NCBI RefSeq assembly: GCF_000717275.1
Contig: NZ_JNYV01000003.1
Location: forward strand, 248,001 to 312,000
Direction: 5' to 3'
Source: Kitasatospora arboriphila
GTDB lineage: Bacteria > Actinomycetota > Actinomycetes > Mycobacteriales > Mycobacteriaceae
Length of the DNA: 64,000 nt
Shown here: positions 33,998-42,184 of the stretch, one piece after another
Position numbering within the stretch: position 1 is the stretch's first letter
Layout: each line of letters begins with the position of its first letter
Made by a program: the position numbers and the translations under genes
Notes under the pieces: generated by a model
What the model was told of the DNA's origin: nothing
Database searches by the model: none
Seen by the model: the letters and a program-made list of their open reading frames with translations, nothing else

Positions 33998-35218
33998 TCA
34001 GGTGTTGTCCGGAGCGGCGCTTGGCGTGCGGAGTCTCGTGCGCCGGGCGCCGATCATCGACGCCGTGAACGGCAGCGCCAACACGGTGACCGCACCTGCG
34101 GTCACCAGCACCGAGGCGTTCGCTTCGGTCATCTCACCGGCCGCCACGGCAACGCCTGTCACCGCCACGATCAGAGGCAAACCGGTCGCCGAGTACAGGC
34201 CCAGTTGCGCGCGCTCGGCGATGGAAAAGGGCGATTCGGTGCCTGATTGCCCACGATCCCATCGGGTGGCGATGAAGACAGGAACGCCGCGCACTGCGAT
34301 GATCAGGAGTACCAGCACCACCAGGAGACCGGGTTTCGAGAACACCGCCGCGATGTCGATACCCATGCCGGAGGTGATGAAGAAGATGGGGATCAGGAAA
34401 CCGAAAGCTATTCCGTCCAGCTTGGTTTCCAGTGACTCGTGTCCCTCGGGCAGCAGCCGCCGCAGGATGAATCCCGCTGCGAATGCCCCCAATACCGTGT
34501 CCAGCTCGAACTCGTAGGCCAGCACCATCAGTCCCACGAGCAAGAACATCGTCACCCGGACGGTCGTCTGGGCGGTGGTCTCCGCGCCGGCCGACACCAA
34601 CTTGGTCAGCCAGGTCTGCTGCCGCAGAATGCGGTCCGACACCAATCCGACGGCAACCGCGGCGATGGTGAACAAGATGAGGACAACCGTGGATTGGAGC
34701 GACCCGCGCGTCCCGAGTAGTACGGCCATCGCGATGACCGGCCCCACTTCACCGAAGGCGCCGTGGTTGAGGACCGTCTGTCCCAGTCGGGTGTCGAGCA
34801 GTCCGCTATCACGGAGGATGGGGAGCAGCGTGCCGAGCGCGGTGGAGCACAGCGCGATGGCCACTGCGCTCTCGGCGGTCAACAGGCCTGTGGCACCCAA
34901 GGCGAACGTGGCGCCGAAGGCAATCGCCAGGCAGCACATCCAGGTATAGAAGGCCCGACGACCCTCTCGGCCAACAAGTTCCGATGTCTTGACCTCGTAT
35001 CCCGCGAGCAGGAACAGCATTCCGAGACCGAGTTCGCGGAGCATCTCGATCTCGCTGCCCTCGACGGCCCAATCGAGGGCATGAGGCCCGATCAGGATCC
35101 CGCCGACGAGAAGGAGCACAACCTCGGGTATCCGCTTGCCCGGGATCAGCCCGGCGACGAGCGGTGCGAGCACCGCGCACCCCACGATCCAGAAAAACGA
35201 GGTGACCACGGTTCCCAT
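33998..35218 (-). CDS. CPA2-type cation/proton antiporter (Kef-like)
   Basis: 406 residues with about twelve membrane segments. GLGMLFLLAGYEVKTSEL, HGAFGEVGPVIAMAV and FELDTVLGAFAAGFILRR match the Na+/H+ or K+/H+ exchanger domain of the CPA2 family. There is no TrkA/RCK domain on the C-terminus, which ends with a short basic tail. It is presumably used for K+ or Na+ export and pH control. The stop lies 6 nt from the convergent glycosyltransferase gene. Confidence 0.88.
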   Translation of the reverse strand: MGTVVTSFFWIVGCAVLAPLVAGLIPGKRIPEVVLLLVGGILIGPHALDWAVEGSEIEMLRELGLGMLFLLAGYEVKTSELVGREGRRAFYTWMCCLAIAFGATFALGATGLLTAESAVAIALCSTALGTLLPILRDSGLLDTRLGQTVLNHGAFGEVGPVIAMAVLLGTRGSLQSTVVLILFTIAAVAVGLVSDRILRQQTWLTKLVSAGAETTAQTTVRVTMFLLVGLMVLAYEFELDTVLGAFAAGFILRRLLPEGHESLETKLDGIAFGFLIPIFFITSGMGIDIAAVFSKPGLLVVLVLLIIAVRGVPVFIATRWDRGQSGTESPFSIAERAQLGLYSATGLPLIVAVTGVAVAAGEMTEANASVLVTAGAVTVLALPFTASMIGARRTRLRTPSAAPDNT

Positions 35219-35224
35219 GTCGGG

Positions 35225-35683
35225 TCAGCTCTCTGCGGACGAACCGGCGAGATCGGCGATCACCGAACGGATGGAAGGTGGGATGTCGACTGGTTTGCGT
35301 GACGAGCGGTCAACGTACACATGTACAAATCGTCCGGTCGCGGCGATGGCATGGTCGCCGTTCGGACCGCTACGGAAGATCGCCAACGCGTAGACAACGC
35401 TGCGGGTGCCGAGGCGTTCCACCGAGATGCCCACCAGCAGTTGGTCGGGGAAACTCAATTCGCGCAGGTAGTTGCACGATGTCTCGGCCACGATCCCGAT
35501 GGCCGGCAGGTCACGGATGTCGGTGCCCGTGGCCGACATCAGCCAGGCGTTCACCGCGGTGTCGAAGTACGAGTAGTACGTCACGTTGTTGACGTGGCCG
35601 TAGTGGTCGTTGTCGTGCCAACGGGTGGGGACCGGCCACAACACGGGATAGTCGTGGTGCGATGGATGTGGACCTCTGGTCAC
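35225..35683 (-). CDS. Acyl-CoA thioesterase (hot-dog, 4HBT type)
   Basis: 152 residues. TRWHDNDHYGHVNNVTYYSYFD is the 4-hydroxybenzoyl-CoA thioesterase-type signature, with the catalytic Asp in the W-x-D-x-D-x-x-G-H-V-N pattern. The rest forms a single hot-dog domain with GRFVHVYVDR. It hydrolyses acyl-CoA esters of unknown chain. GTG 35683 was chosen because it leaves room for the divergent dehydrogenase promoter; the frame is open to 35833. It starts 7 nt from the antiporter gene in the same direction. Confidence 0.82.
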   Translation of the reverse strand: MTRGPHPSHHDYPVLWPVPTRWHDNDHYGHVNNVTYYSYFDTAVNAWLMSATGTDIRDLPAIGIVAETSCNYLRELSFPDQLLVGISVERLGTRSVVYALAIFRSGPNGDHAIAATGRFVHVYVDRSSRKPVDIPPSIRSVIADLAGSSAES

Positions 35684-35822
35684 CGGCCTCGAATCTCCGT
35701 TCTCGGGGCTTGCCCTATCGTGGTCGACGTTGTCATGGGACACCCGGTTGGCTGGTCGTCCCGGATAGAGACTACGAGGTGCCTGGTGGATCTGGGCTGT
35801 TGCCGAGGTGGAAGGCGCGCAC

Positions 35823-36935
35823 GTGTTGATCACTGGAGCAGTTCTCGAGGAGATCGGGCGGGCGCGACCCTACGCGCAGTCCACACCCATCGCGGTGCGG
35901 GAGCTGGAGCTGCAGTCACCCGGCCCCACCGAGTTGCTCGTCCAGATCGAGGCAGCGGGCGTGTGCCATTCCGACCTGAGTGTGGTGGACGGCAACCGGG
36001 TACGGCCGGTCCCGATGCTGCTGGGTCACGAGGCAGCCGGCATCGTGCGCGAACGGGGCTCCGATGTCGACGGTGTCGAGGTCGGTGATCGCGTGGTGAT
36101 GTCGTTTCTGCCGCGGTGCGAGCACTGTGAGGGTTGCGCGGCGGGCGGGCGGCTCCCATGCGTACCGGGGTCGGTCGCGAACAACGCCGGCGAGATGCTC
36201 CACGGCGGCCGCCGACTCTCGTCACCCGGTGGCGGCGGGCCGATTCACCACCATCTGGGTGTCTCGGGGTTTGCCACTCACGCGGTGGTTGATGCTGCGT
36301 CAGCCGTTGCCGTGGGCAACGACGTGCCCGCGGACGTTGCCGCCGTCCTGGGTTGCGCAGTTCTCACGGGTGGGGGAGCAGTGCTCAATGCCGCCAGACC
36401 CTCACCGCAGGATTCGATCATGATCGTCGGTCTCGGCGGAGTCGGCATGGCGGCGCTGATCACCGCTGTGGCGCAGGGGGTCTCGAGGATCGTCGCGGTG
36501 GACACGTTGAACGACAAGCTCGAGTTCGCGCGTGAACTCGGCGCGCATGAGACCTATACGCCGCAAGACGTGGTGGACCAGGGTGTGAAGGCAACGTACG
36601 TCATCGAATGTGCCGGTAACGCGAAGGCTTTCGAGACCGCGTTCGCGGCCACCTCGGCCGGCGGCACCACGGTGACGGTGGGCCTGCCTGCCCCGGCCGC
36701 CAGATCGAGCATCTCGCCGCTGACGATCACCGCCGAGGCGCGAACCATCGTCGGGAGTTACCTGGGGTCGGCCGTGCCAAGCCGCGACATCCCCCGGTAC
36801 GCACAGATGTGGCGCGAGGGGCGCCTGCCCGTCGAACAGCTCATCTCATCGCGCATCCGGCTCGACGAGATCAACGACGCGATGGACCAACTCGCCGACG
36901 GCAAGGCCATCCGTCAAGTGATCATGTTCGACTGA
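35823..36935 (+). CDS. Zinc-dependent alcohol dehydrogenase (class III-like MDR)
   Basis: 370 residues. GVCHSDLSVVDG gives the catalytic zinc Cys/His, GHEAAG holds the second ligand, and CEHCEGCAAGGRLPC is the four-cysteine structural zinc site. VGLGGVGMAAL is the NAD site, with Asp in VAVDTLNDK favouring NAD. The layout matches medium-chain ADHs such as the mycothiol- or FrmA-like group, but the substrate is not fixed by sequence. The GTG at 35823 follows GGAAGG by 7 nt and is preferred over GTG 35808. Confidence 0.87.
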   Translation: MLITGAVLEEIGRARPYAQSTPIAVRELELQSPGPTELLVQIEAAGVCHSDLSVVDGNRVRPVPMLLGHEAAGIVRERGSDVDGVEVGDRVVMSFLPRCEHCEGCAAGGRLPCVPGSVANNAGEMLHGGRRLSSPGGGGPIHHHLGVSGFATHAVVDAASAVAVGNDVPADVAAVLGCAVLTGGGAVLNAARPSPQDSIMIVGLGGVGMAALITAVAQGVSRIVAVDTLNDKLEFARELGAHETYTPQDVVDQGVKATYVIECAGNAKAFETAFAATSAGGTTVTVGLPAPAARSSISPLTITAEARTIVGSYLGSAVPSRDIPRYAQMWREGRLPVEQLISSRIRLDEINDAMDQLADGKAIRQVIMFD

Positions 36936-36952
36936 CCCGACCCGGCGCGTTT

Positions 36953-36995
36953 CCTCCGACTGCGGCGACATCCTCCGGTAGCAGTCGGAGGATGT
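36953..36995. terminator. Overlapping alternative hairpins between convergent genes
   Basis: CCTCCGACTGC (36953-36963) pairs with GCAGTCGGAGG (36981-36991) over 11 bp, and ACATCCTCCG (36968-36977) pairs with CGGAGGATGT (36986-36995) over 10 bp. The two stems cannot form together. Being between convergent stops, they most likely form a two-way terminator. Confidence 0.6.
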
Positions 36996-37029
36996 GACTG
37001 GAGCCGGAGGGTGTGGGCGCCGAGGTCCG

Positions 37030-37662
37030 TCATCGCCGAACCCGGAAGAGTTCGGCAGGGCGTCCCGTGTCGGCCGCGGCCCGTTCGCCAGTGCCCTCCA
37101 GCGCCCCGATGAAACGACGGCGAAAAGTGTCTTTGACCAAAGTGGTGCCAGATACTGCCTCGTGTAGGCGCCGCAATTCCAAGAGGGTGAACTGGTCGTT
37201 CAATAGTCGGTCCGGGTCGGGATGCTCCGCGTAACGAAACCGGATGTCCTGCACCGCTTGTGAAACCATGGTGTTGTGGTCGAAGGCGAGGTCGACCTTC
37301 GGCGTCTGGCCGGTGATCCTCACAAGTAGCGCGTCGTCGGGCAGACGCCGGCGTGCCACTGCCGCACCGTGCGCCATGGACAGCACCCACCCGCGGTCGT
37401 CTCGTGACGGATCGTCGTACATGCCGAGTTGATGGAAACCCAGACCGCTGATGCCTGCCTTGGTCCGCAACGCGCGGGTCGCCGCGTCGGCGAGGGTCTC
37501 GCCTGGATGCAAAAAGGTGCCGGGCAGTGCCGGGCCGCGCCCGGATTCGACGGCCAGCACGGCGAGTTCGTCGTCGATCACGGTCAGCACGGCGACATCG
37601 ACTGCAACCGAGGGCCGCTCGTAGTCGCTCAAGGCTTTGCCCGCGTCATCTCGCCACACCAT
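37030..37662 (-). CDS. NrtR-type Nudix-related transcriptional regulator
   Basis: 210 residues. The N-terminal domain has the Nudix fold with PGTFLHPGETLADAATRALRTKAGI; the catalytic R-E-x-x-E-E residues of the box are replaced by A-L-R-T-K-A, so it should not hydrolyse substrate. A C-terminal winged helix of about 70 residues (NDQFTLLELRRLHEAVSG, then DTFRRRF) is typical of NrtR repressors that sense ADP-ribose or related NAD products. It is divergent from an ADP-ribosylglycohydrolase/macrodomain pair with a strong palindrome in the 62-nt gap, so it likely represses those genes. Confidence 0.87.
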   Translation of the reverse strand: MVWRDDAGKALSDYERPSVAVDVAVLTVIDDELAVLAVESGRGPALPGTFLHPGETLADAATRALRTKAGISGLGFHQLGMYDDPSRDDRGWVLSMAHGAAVARRRLPDDALLVRITGQTPKVDLAFDHNTMVSQAVQDIRFRYAEHPDPDRLLNDQFTLLELRRLHEAVSGTTLVKDTFRRRFIGALEGTGERAAADTGRPAELFRVRR

Positions 37663-37670
37663 GCCTTGAT

Positions 37671-37709
37671 GTTAGCGCAGCAGTGAGCTAACCTTTAGCT
37701 CAACTTTGA
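37671..37709. promoter_or_regulatory. NrtR operator cluster
   Basis: TGAGCTAA-CCT-TTAGCTCA (37684-37702) is a perfect 19-bp inverted repeat. GTTAGC (37671-37676) and GCTAAC (37687-37692) form a second overlapping pair. It sits between the divergent regulator and ADP-ribosylglycohydrolase genes, fitting the roughly 20-bp palindromes bound by NrtR proteins. Confidence 0.7.
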
Positions 37710-37724
37710 TCTAAGGAGTACGCG

Positions 37725-38693
37725 ATGATTCTCGACAACCAACAGCTCGACCGAGCACTGGGAGTGCTGCTGGGCACCGCGGCGGGAGACGCACTCGGTG
37801 CGGGGTACGAGTTCACCCAACCCGCAGCGCATACCGAGATTCGGATGAAGGGCGGCGGTCCGTTCGACTGGGCCCCGGGTGAGTGGACCGACGACACCTC
37901 GATGGCGATCTGCGTGACCGACGGACTGTCGAACGGTCACGCCGATCTCGATGCGATCGCGACAACGTTTGTGCGCTGGTACGACTCCGGCCCACCTGAT
38001 ATCGGGACGCAAACCCGGGCAGTACTCAGTGGCCGGGACCGGTCTGCGGCCGCGATGACGGACAGGGCTGCGCGGCTGACCGGACGCACCGGTGGCAACG
38101 GTTCCCTGATGCGCACGGCGCCAGTGGCCCTGGCGTTTCTCGACGACCCCGACGGCTGTGTGAACTTCGCCGGTGCGATCAGCGACCTCACGCACTACGA
38201 CGAGCGCGCACGAGAAGCGTGCCAGATATGGAGTTGTGGAATCCGGCACGCGGTCCTGACCGGCTCGCCCGATGGGGTACGGATCTTCCTGGAGGGTGCG
38301 CCGTCGTCAGCCCGTGCCTATTGGGAACCGCTGCTCGACATCGCTGAAACCGGTTCTCCCGCAGACTTTCCGAACAACGGGTGGGTGGTGCACGCTCTGC
38401 AGACGGCGTGGTGGGCGCTGACGAAGTCCGCCCGCGACCTGCCCACGACGTTGGAGTACTGCGTACGCGCGGGCAACGACACCGACACCACCGCGGCCAT
38501 CGCCGGCGGACTGGTGGGAGCCTGCCGAGGAGCCTCGGCGATCCCACCGGAGTGGAAGCCCCTCCTGCACGGATATCCCGGCCACACCGCCGACGACCTC
38601 GCCGCGACCGTTCGCCGGATCGTCGGCGCGACAACCACTTCTGCTGCCCCCATCAACGACAGGGGTGCGGCGACACGAGAGGGCGAACAGTGA
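37725..38693 (+). CDS. ADP-ribosylglycohydrolase (DraG family)
   Basis: 322 residues. LLGTAAGDALGAGYEF (15-30), WTDDTSMA (54-61) and VRAGNDTDTTAAIAGGLVGA near residues 245-265 supply the acidic residues that hold the two magnesium ions in DraG/ARH enzymes. It removes ADP-ribose from proteins or other acceptors. The ATG follows AAGGAG. Its stop overlaps the start of the macrodomain gene (GTGA), and the C-terminal 30 residues after the domain are low in conservation-type motifs. Confidence 0.92.
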   Translation: MILDNQQLDRALGVLLGTAAGDALGAGYEFTQPAAHTEIRMKGGGPFDWAPGEWTDDTSMAICVTDGLSNGHADLDAIATTFVRWYDSGPPDIGTQTRAVLSGRDRSAAAMTDRAARLTGRTGGNGSLMRTAPVALAFLDDPDGCVNFAGAISDLTHYDERAREACQIWSCGIRHAVLTGSPDGVRIFLEGAPSSARAYWEPLLDIAETGSPADFPNNGWVVHALQTAWWALTKSARDLPTTLEYCVRAGNDTDTTAAIAGGLVGACRGASAIPPEWKPLLHGYPGHTADDLAATVRRIVGATTTSAAPINDRGAATREGEQ

Positions 38694-39199
38694 CCATCAT
38701 CGACGTCGTCAACGGCGACATCACCACCACACGAGCCGACGTGATCGTCAATGCGGCGAACTCCTCGCTGCTCGGCGGGGGTGGTGTCGATGGCGCCATC
38801 CACCGTGCGGGCGGATCGGACATCATCGACGAGTGCAGGCTCCTCCGGGCGACAACACTCCCGGACGGCCTCGCTGTGGGAGCGGTGGTGGCGACCACGG
38901 CAGGCAGGCTCTCGGCGAAGTGGGCGATCCACACGGTGGGGCCGCGCTACTCGATCCGTCATGATCGGTCGGCTGACCTGCGGGCGTGCTACCAGCGCAG
39001 CCTGCTGCTGGCCCGGTCATTGGGGGCGACATCTGTCGCCTTCCCCCTGATCTCCGCGGGCGCATACGGATGGCCCGTTGCCGACGCGGTGTCTCGTCAG
39101 GTGCAGGCCATCACCACGGCCGAAGTGAACGTGGACTTGGTGACGCTGGTGGCCTTCTCGCGTGAAGTCGGCGATCTGACCAGGCGATACGTGGGCTAA
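38690..39199 (+). CDS. Macrodomain protein (MacroD type)
   Basis: 169 residues, a complete macrodomain: GDIT, then VNAANSSLLGGGGVDGAIHRAGG (residues 20-42), the MacroD-type signature that binds ADP-ribose and removes mono-ADP-ribose or O-acetyl-ADP-ribose, and the second loop FPLISAGAYGWP. It is coupled to the ADP-ribosylglycohydrolase by GTGA overlap, so two different ADP-ribose erasers are made together under an ADP-ribose-sensing type regulator. Confidence 0.92.
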   Translation: MTIIDVVNGDITTTRADVIVNAANSSLLGGGGVDGAIHRAGGSDIIDECRLLRATTLPDGLAVGAVVATTAGRLSAKWAIHTVGPRYSIRHDRSADLRACYQRSLLLARSLGATSVAFPLISAGAYGWPVADAVSRQVQAITTAEVNVDLVTLVAFSREVGDLTRRYVG

Positions 39200-39279
39200 C
39201 CAGCTAGGCGAATGAAACACTCGGTAGCGAGGTTAAGCTGTCAGACTAGGTCATAGTGACCGGCACCACAGGAGGCCTC

Positions 39280-40179
39280 ATGAACCGGTACGCAGTGCGC
39301 ACCAAGACCAGCCAGCTCGACCCCGAGAAAGACTTCGAGGAGATCAACCGCCTGCTGGCGACCATCGAGTTTCCTTGGGACATCAATCAGGCGTTGAGTT
39401 TTGCGCTGTTCCGGACGTATGCCGTCCCGTCGGTGGGGCAGCTGTTGTTCGACACCGGAGAGTTCACCGACAAAGTCCAGAAACGCTACGACGACACCAC
39501 CCTGCTCCTCGACGGCGTGCTCGAACACGGACTCGACAGCGAGACCGGGCGGACGAGCATCCGCCGCATCAATCAGATGCACGGCGCCTACGACATCTCG
39601 AACGACGACATGCTCTATGTGTTGGCGACATTTGTGGTGACCCCGGTGCGCTGGATCGAGGACTACGGCTGGCGGCAGCTCAATCACAACGAGGTGGTGG
39701 CAGCCACGAACTACTATCGCCGTCTCGGAAATCTGATGGGGATCAAGCAGATCCCGGCCACCTACACCGAGTTCGCGCACTTCCTCGACGACTACGAGCA
39801 GAAGAACTTCGCCTACAACGATGGTGCGCGCAAGGTCGCCGATTCGACGCTGGCCTTGATGACCACGTTCCCACCGAACGACAAGGCCCCGGCCTGGCTG
39901 ATCAACATCTTCGCCCGATCGTTGATGGACGACGCCCTACTCGACGCATTCGGTTACCGGCATCCGCCGCGGGTTGTCCGTGCGGTGTCGCGTGCGGCGC
40001 TTCGGGCACGGGGCCGGATCATCCGGTGGTTCCCGGTACGCAAGGCACCGCTACATGCCCGCGACCTCCCGAACATCCGAACCTACCCTGATGGCTACGA
40101 CGTCACCGCGCTCGGCACATTCCCCCGTGGATGCCCTGTGGCGCATGACCGGGTGGGCGCCGAGCCCGTGGCCAATTGA
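39280..40179 (+). CDS. Oxygenase MpaB-like / DUF2236 family protein
   Basis: 299 residues, helix-rich. RTYAVPSVGQLLFDTGEF and RRINQMHGAYDISNDDMLYVLATFVVTP are features of the DUF2236/latex-clearing oxygenase-like family, which coordinates a heme or metal through histidines in this region. GRFYRH-type termini vary. Members in fungi cleave a lipid side chain, and in actinobacteria roles are mostly unknown. ATG 39280 follows AGGAGG at 4 nt. The gene stands alone between the macrodomain gene and the convergent MFS gene. Confidence 0.78.
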   Translation: MNRYAVRTKTSQLDPEKDFEEINRLLATIEFPWDINQALSFALFRTYAVPSVGQLLFDTGEFTDKVQKRYDDTTLLLDGVLEHGLDSETGRTSIRRINQMHGAYDISNDDMLYVLATFVVTPVRWIEDYGWRQLNHNEVVAATNYYRRLGNLMGIKQIPATYTEFAHFLDDYEQKNFAYNDGARKVADSTLALMTTFPPNDKAPAWLINIFARSLMDDALLDAFGYRHPPRVVRAVSRAALRARGRIIRWFPVRKAPLHARDLPNIRTYPDGYDVTALGTFPRGCPVAHDRVGAEPVAN

Positions 40180-40189
40180 CCCCGTTCCC

Positions 40190-41419
40190 TCAGGCTGGCA
40201 TCTTGACGTCTTTTGCGGCGAGAAGGGCTGAGAGTGCCTGCGGGACAAGGGCAAGACTCAGCACGCCCATGGCCAGCGGCCACGAACCGCTGACGTCATG
40301 CAAGGCGCCGATGGCCAAGGGGCCGGCCGCTGCGAGGCAGTAGCCGACGGCCTGTGCCATTCCGGAGATCTGCCCGGTCTGGGCGGGGCTGGAACTGCGC
40401 AACACCATGAACAACAGCGCCAGACTGATCGACGCCCCTGGCCCGGCGGCAACGCAGATCACCCAGAACGCGGTCCACTGGTCGGTACCGATGAGTCCGG
40501 CGAATCCGATCGCACTCACCGCGCACGCCGCCAGCGTGATCACCCGCTGGCCGCGGAAATGCCCGGCGATGATGGGAACCAGCAGCGACATGAGCAGCGC
40601 GACGGTCTGGGCCAGCGCCAATAAACCGCCGGCTGCGGATTTGGCCATGCCTCCATCGATCAGATACTCGGGAAGCCACGCGGTGAACGTGTAGAAGATC
40701 AGCGATTGTGCACCCATGTAGATGGTGATCGCCCAGGCGATCTTGTTGCGCCACAGCGAAGGAAGTGCAGGGCGCGCGCCCATGCGGTGCTTGCGTGAGA
40801 GCTGCGGGATCCATAAGACGAGCCCCACCACGGTCAGCAACGACCACGACGCCAAGGCGATGCGCCACTGGTCATCGACAGCCGTGTAGATGGGAACCGT
40901 CAGACCCGCTGCCAGGGCCGCGCCGCCGGACAGCGTCATCGAGTAGAGACCGGTCATCAAACCCGATCGATGCGCGAAGTCCCGTTTGATCAATGCCGGC
41001 AGCACCACGTTGCAGATGCCGATCGCGACGCCGGCCAAAGCGGATCCGGCAAAGAGTGCCGGGACCGATGGAACGAGGCGGAGCAGTATTGCACTGAGCA
41101 ACAGGAGCATTGCGCCGAACACCGTGCGTTCGATACCGAACCGGCGGACGAGCCGCGGTGCGATCGGCGACACCAGTCCGAAGAACAACACCGGCAGGGT
41201 GGTCAGGAGCCCGGCGGTGGCACTGCTGAAGCCCTCAGAGGCCTTGATGTCGTCGACCAGGGGAGCGACGGCGACCACGGCAGGCCGTAAGTTCGCTGCC
41301 ACCACCATGATCGCGAGGCCGGCGAAGATCGCCGCGGTGCGGCCGGGCCGTCGCGGGGACGTTGACGGCGGACCCACCGCGACAGCGGTACTGCCCGGGT
41401 TCGTGAGAGGACCAGTCAT
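40190..41419 (-). CDS. MFS transporter, CynX/NimT type
   Basis: 409 residues with twelve predicted membrane segments. NLRPAVVAVAPLVDDI in helix 1 and SPIAPRLVRRFGIERT after helix 2 are typical of the CynX/NimT (cyanate/2-nitroimidazole) MFS group. The substrate is unknown; the location next to a nucleobase catabolic locus allows an organic anion or base. The ATG overlaps the stop of the GntR regulator (ATGA). Confidence 0.87.
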   Translation of the reverse strand: MTGPLTNPGSTAVAVGPPSTSPRRPGRTAAIFAGLAIMVVAANLRPAVVAVAPLVDDIKASEGFSSATAGLLTTLPVLFFGLVSPIAPRLVRRFGIERTVFGAMLLLLSAILLRLVPSVPALFAGSALAGVAIGICNVVLPALIKRDFAHRSGLMTGLYSMTLSGGAALAAGLTVPIYTAVDDQWRIALASWSLLTVVGLVLWIPQLSRKHRMGARPALPSLWRNKIAWAITIYMGAQSLIFYTFTAWLPEYLIDGGMAKSAAGGLLALAQTVALLMSLLVPIIAGHFRGQRVITLAACAVSAIGFAGLIGTDQWTAFWVICVAAGPGASISLALLFMVLRSSSPAQTGQISGMAQAVGYCLAAAGPLAIGALHDVSGSWPLAMGVLSLALVPQALSALLAAKDVKMPA

Positions 41420-42123
41420 GAGAGGACCTCGATCGAGCGGTCGAGGTAGCAGGCGACAGCCGCCTCTGCCGCCACCGGGTCGCGATCCCGGATGGCTGCG
41501 ACCACTTCGGCATGTCCGGTCGGATGTGGGTGTGATTGGGCGTCGGCCGCGATGACGGTCGCATGGGTGCGTGCCATCACCTCTGCGACTCCGGCATAGA
41601 GCTCACCGAGGAGCCCGTTGCCCGAGGCCGTGATGATGGCGGTGTGAAAAGTGATGTCCGCGTTGATGTATCGAGCGAGGTCTTCGGCGTCGAATGCCTC
41701 GCGCATCTCGGTCAGGAGTCGTTCGAGTTCCCGTACGTCATTGTCGTTCCTGGTGGACGCTGCCGAGCGGGCGGCTTCGCGCTCGAGGGCGCGTCGCACC
41801 TGGAGCAGCTCCAGGATCTCGGAGCTCTCCACGCACCGGCCGATGGCAGCGGCCATGAGATTGCGGCTGCGAACGTATGTGCCATCGCCGCGCCGGGGCT
41901 CCAGGAAGCCTGAATGTTCCAACGCGCGAACGGCTTCCCGTACCGTGTTGCGCCCGACGCCGAGCTGGGCCACCAAGTCGGGCTCGGCCGGGATCCTCGC
42001 GCCGACGGCCCACTCGCCTGACCGGATCAAGTCCTGTATGCGCTCCACGACGAGTTCGCTTGTACGTCTCGGCCGAGTGATGGACGCCGCCTCGGCGGGT
42101 ACCTGAGTCGTCTCCGTTCGCAT
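41416..42123 (-). CDS. GntR family regulator, FCD type
   Basis: 235 residues. The winged helix-turn-helix has GARIPAEPDLVAQLGVGRNTVREAVRALE, and the FCD domain includes INADITFHTAIITASGN and HAEVVAAIRDRD with metal-type histidines. As first gene of a coupled pair with the CynX-like MFS, it probably controls its own transcript. The start appears leaderless: TAGGTT (on this strand) lies 6 nt before the ATG, overlapped by a palindrome. Confidence 0.87.
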   Translation of the reverse strand: MRTETTQVPAEAASITRPRRTSELVVERIQDLIRSGEWAVGARIPAEPDLVAQLGVGRNTVREAVRALEHSGFLEPRRGDGTYVRSRNLMAAAIGRCVESSEILELLQVRRALEREAARSAASTRNDNDVRELERLLTEMREAFDAEDLARYINADITFHTAIITASGNGLLGELYAGVAEVMARTHATVIAADAQSHPHPTGHAEVVAAIRDRDPVAAEAAVACYLDRSIEVLS

Positions 42124-42129
42124 TGAAAC

Positions 42130-42147
42130 AACCTAACATCCCATGTT
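42130..42147 (-). promoter_or_regulatory. Leaderless promoter and operator of the GntR/MFS pair
   Basis: TAGGTT (42135 to 42130 on the minus strand) is a -10 box 6 nt before the ATG. AACAT-CCC-ATGTT (42135-42147) is a 13-bp inverted repeat just upstream, placed to let GntR shut off its own promoter. Confidence 0.55.
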
Positions 42148-42184
42148 TGTCGGTGCCGAGCGGTCCATGGTCGGAAAGGGCGGG

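Noticed and set aside
37030..39199. Complete anti-phage or toxin-antitoxin system
   Set aside because: Only a regulator and two erasers are present; no ADP-ribosyltransferase, NADase or other effector is encoded beside them.
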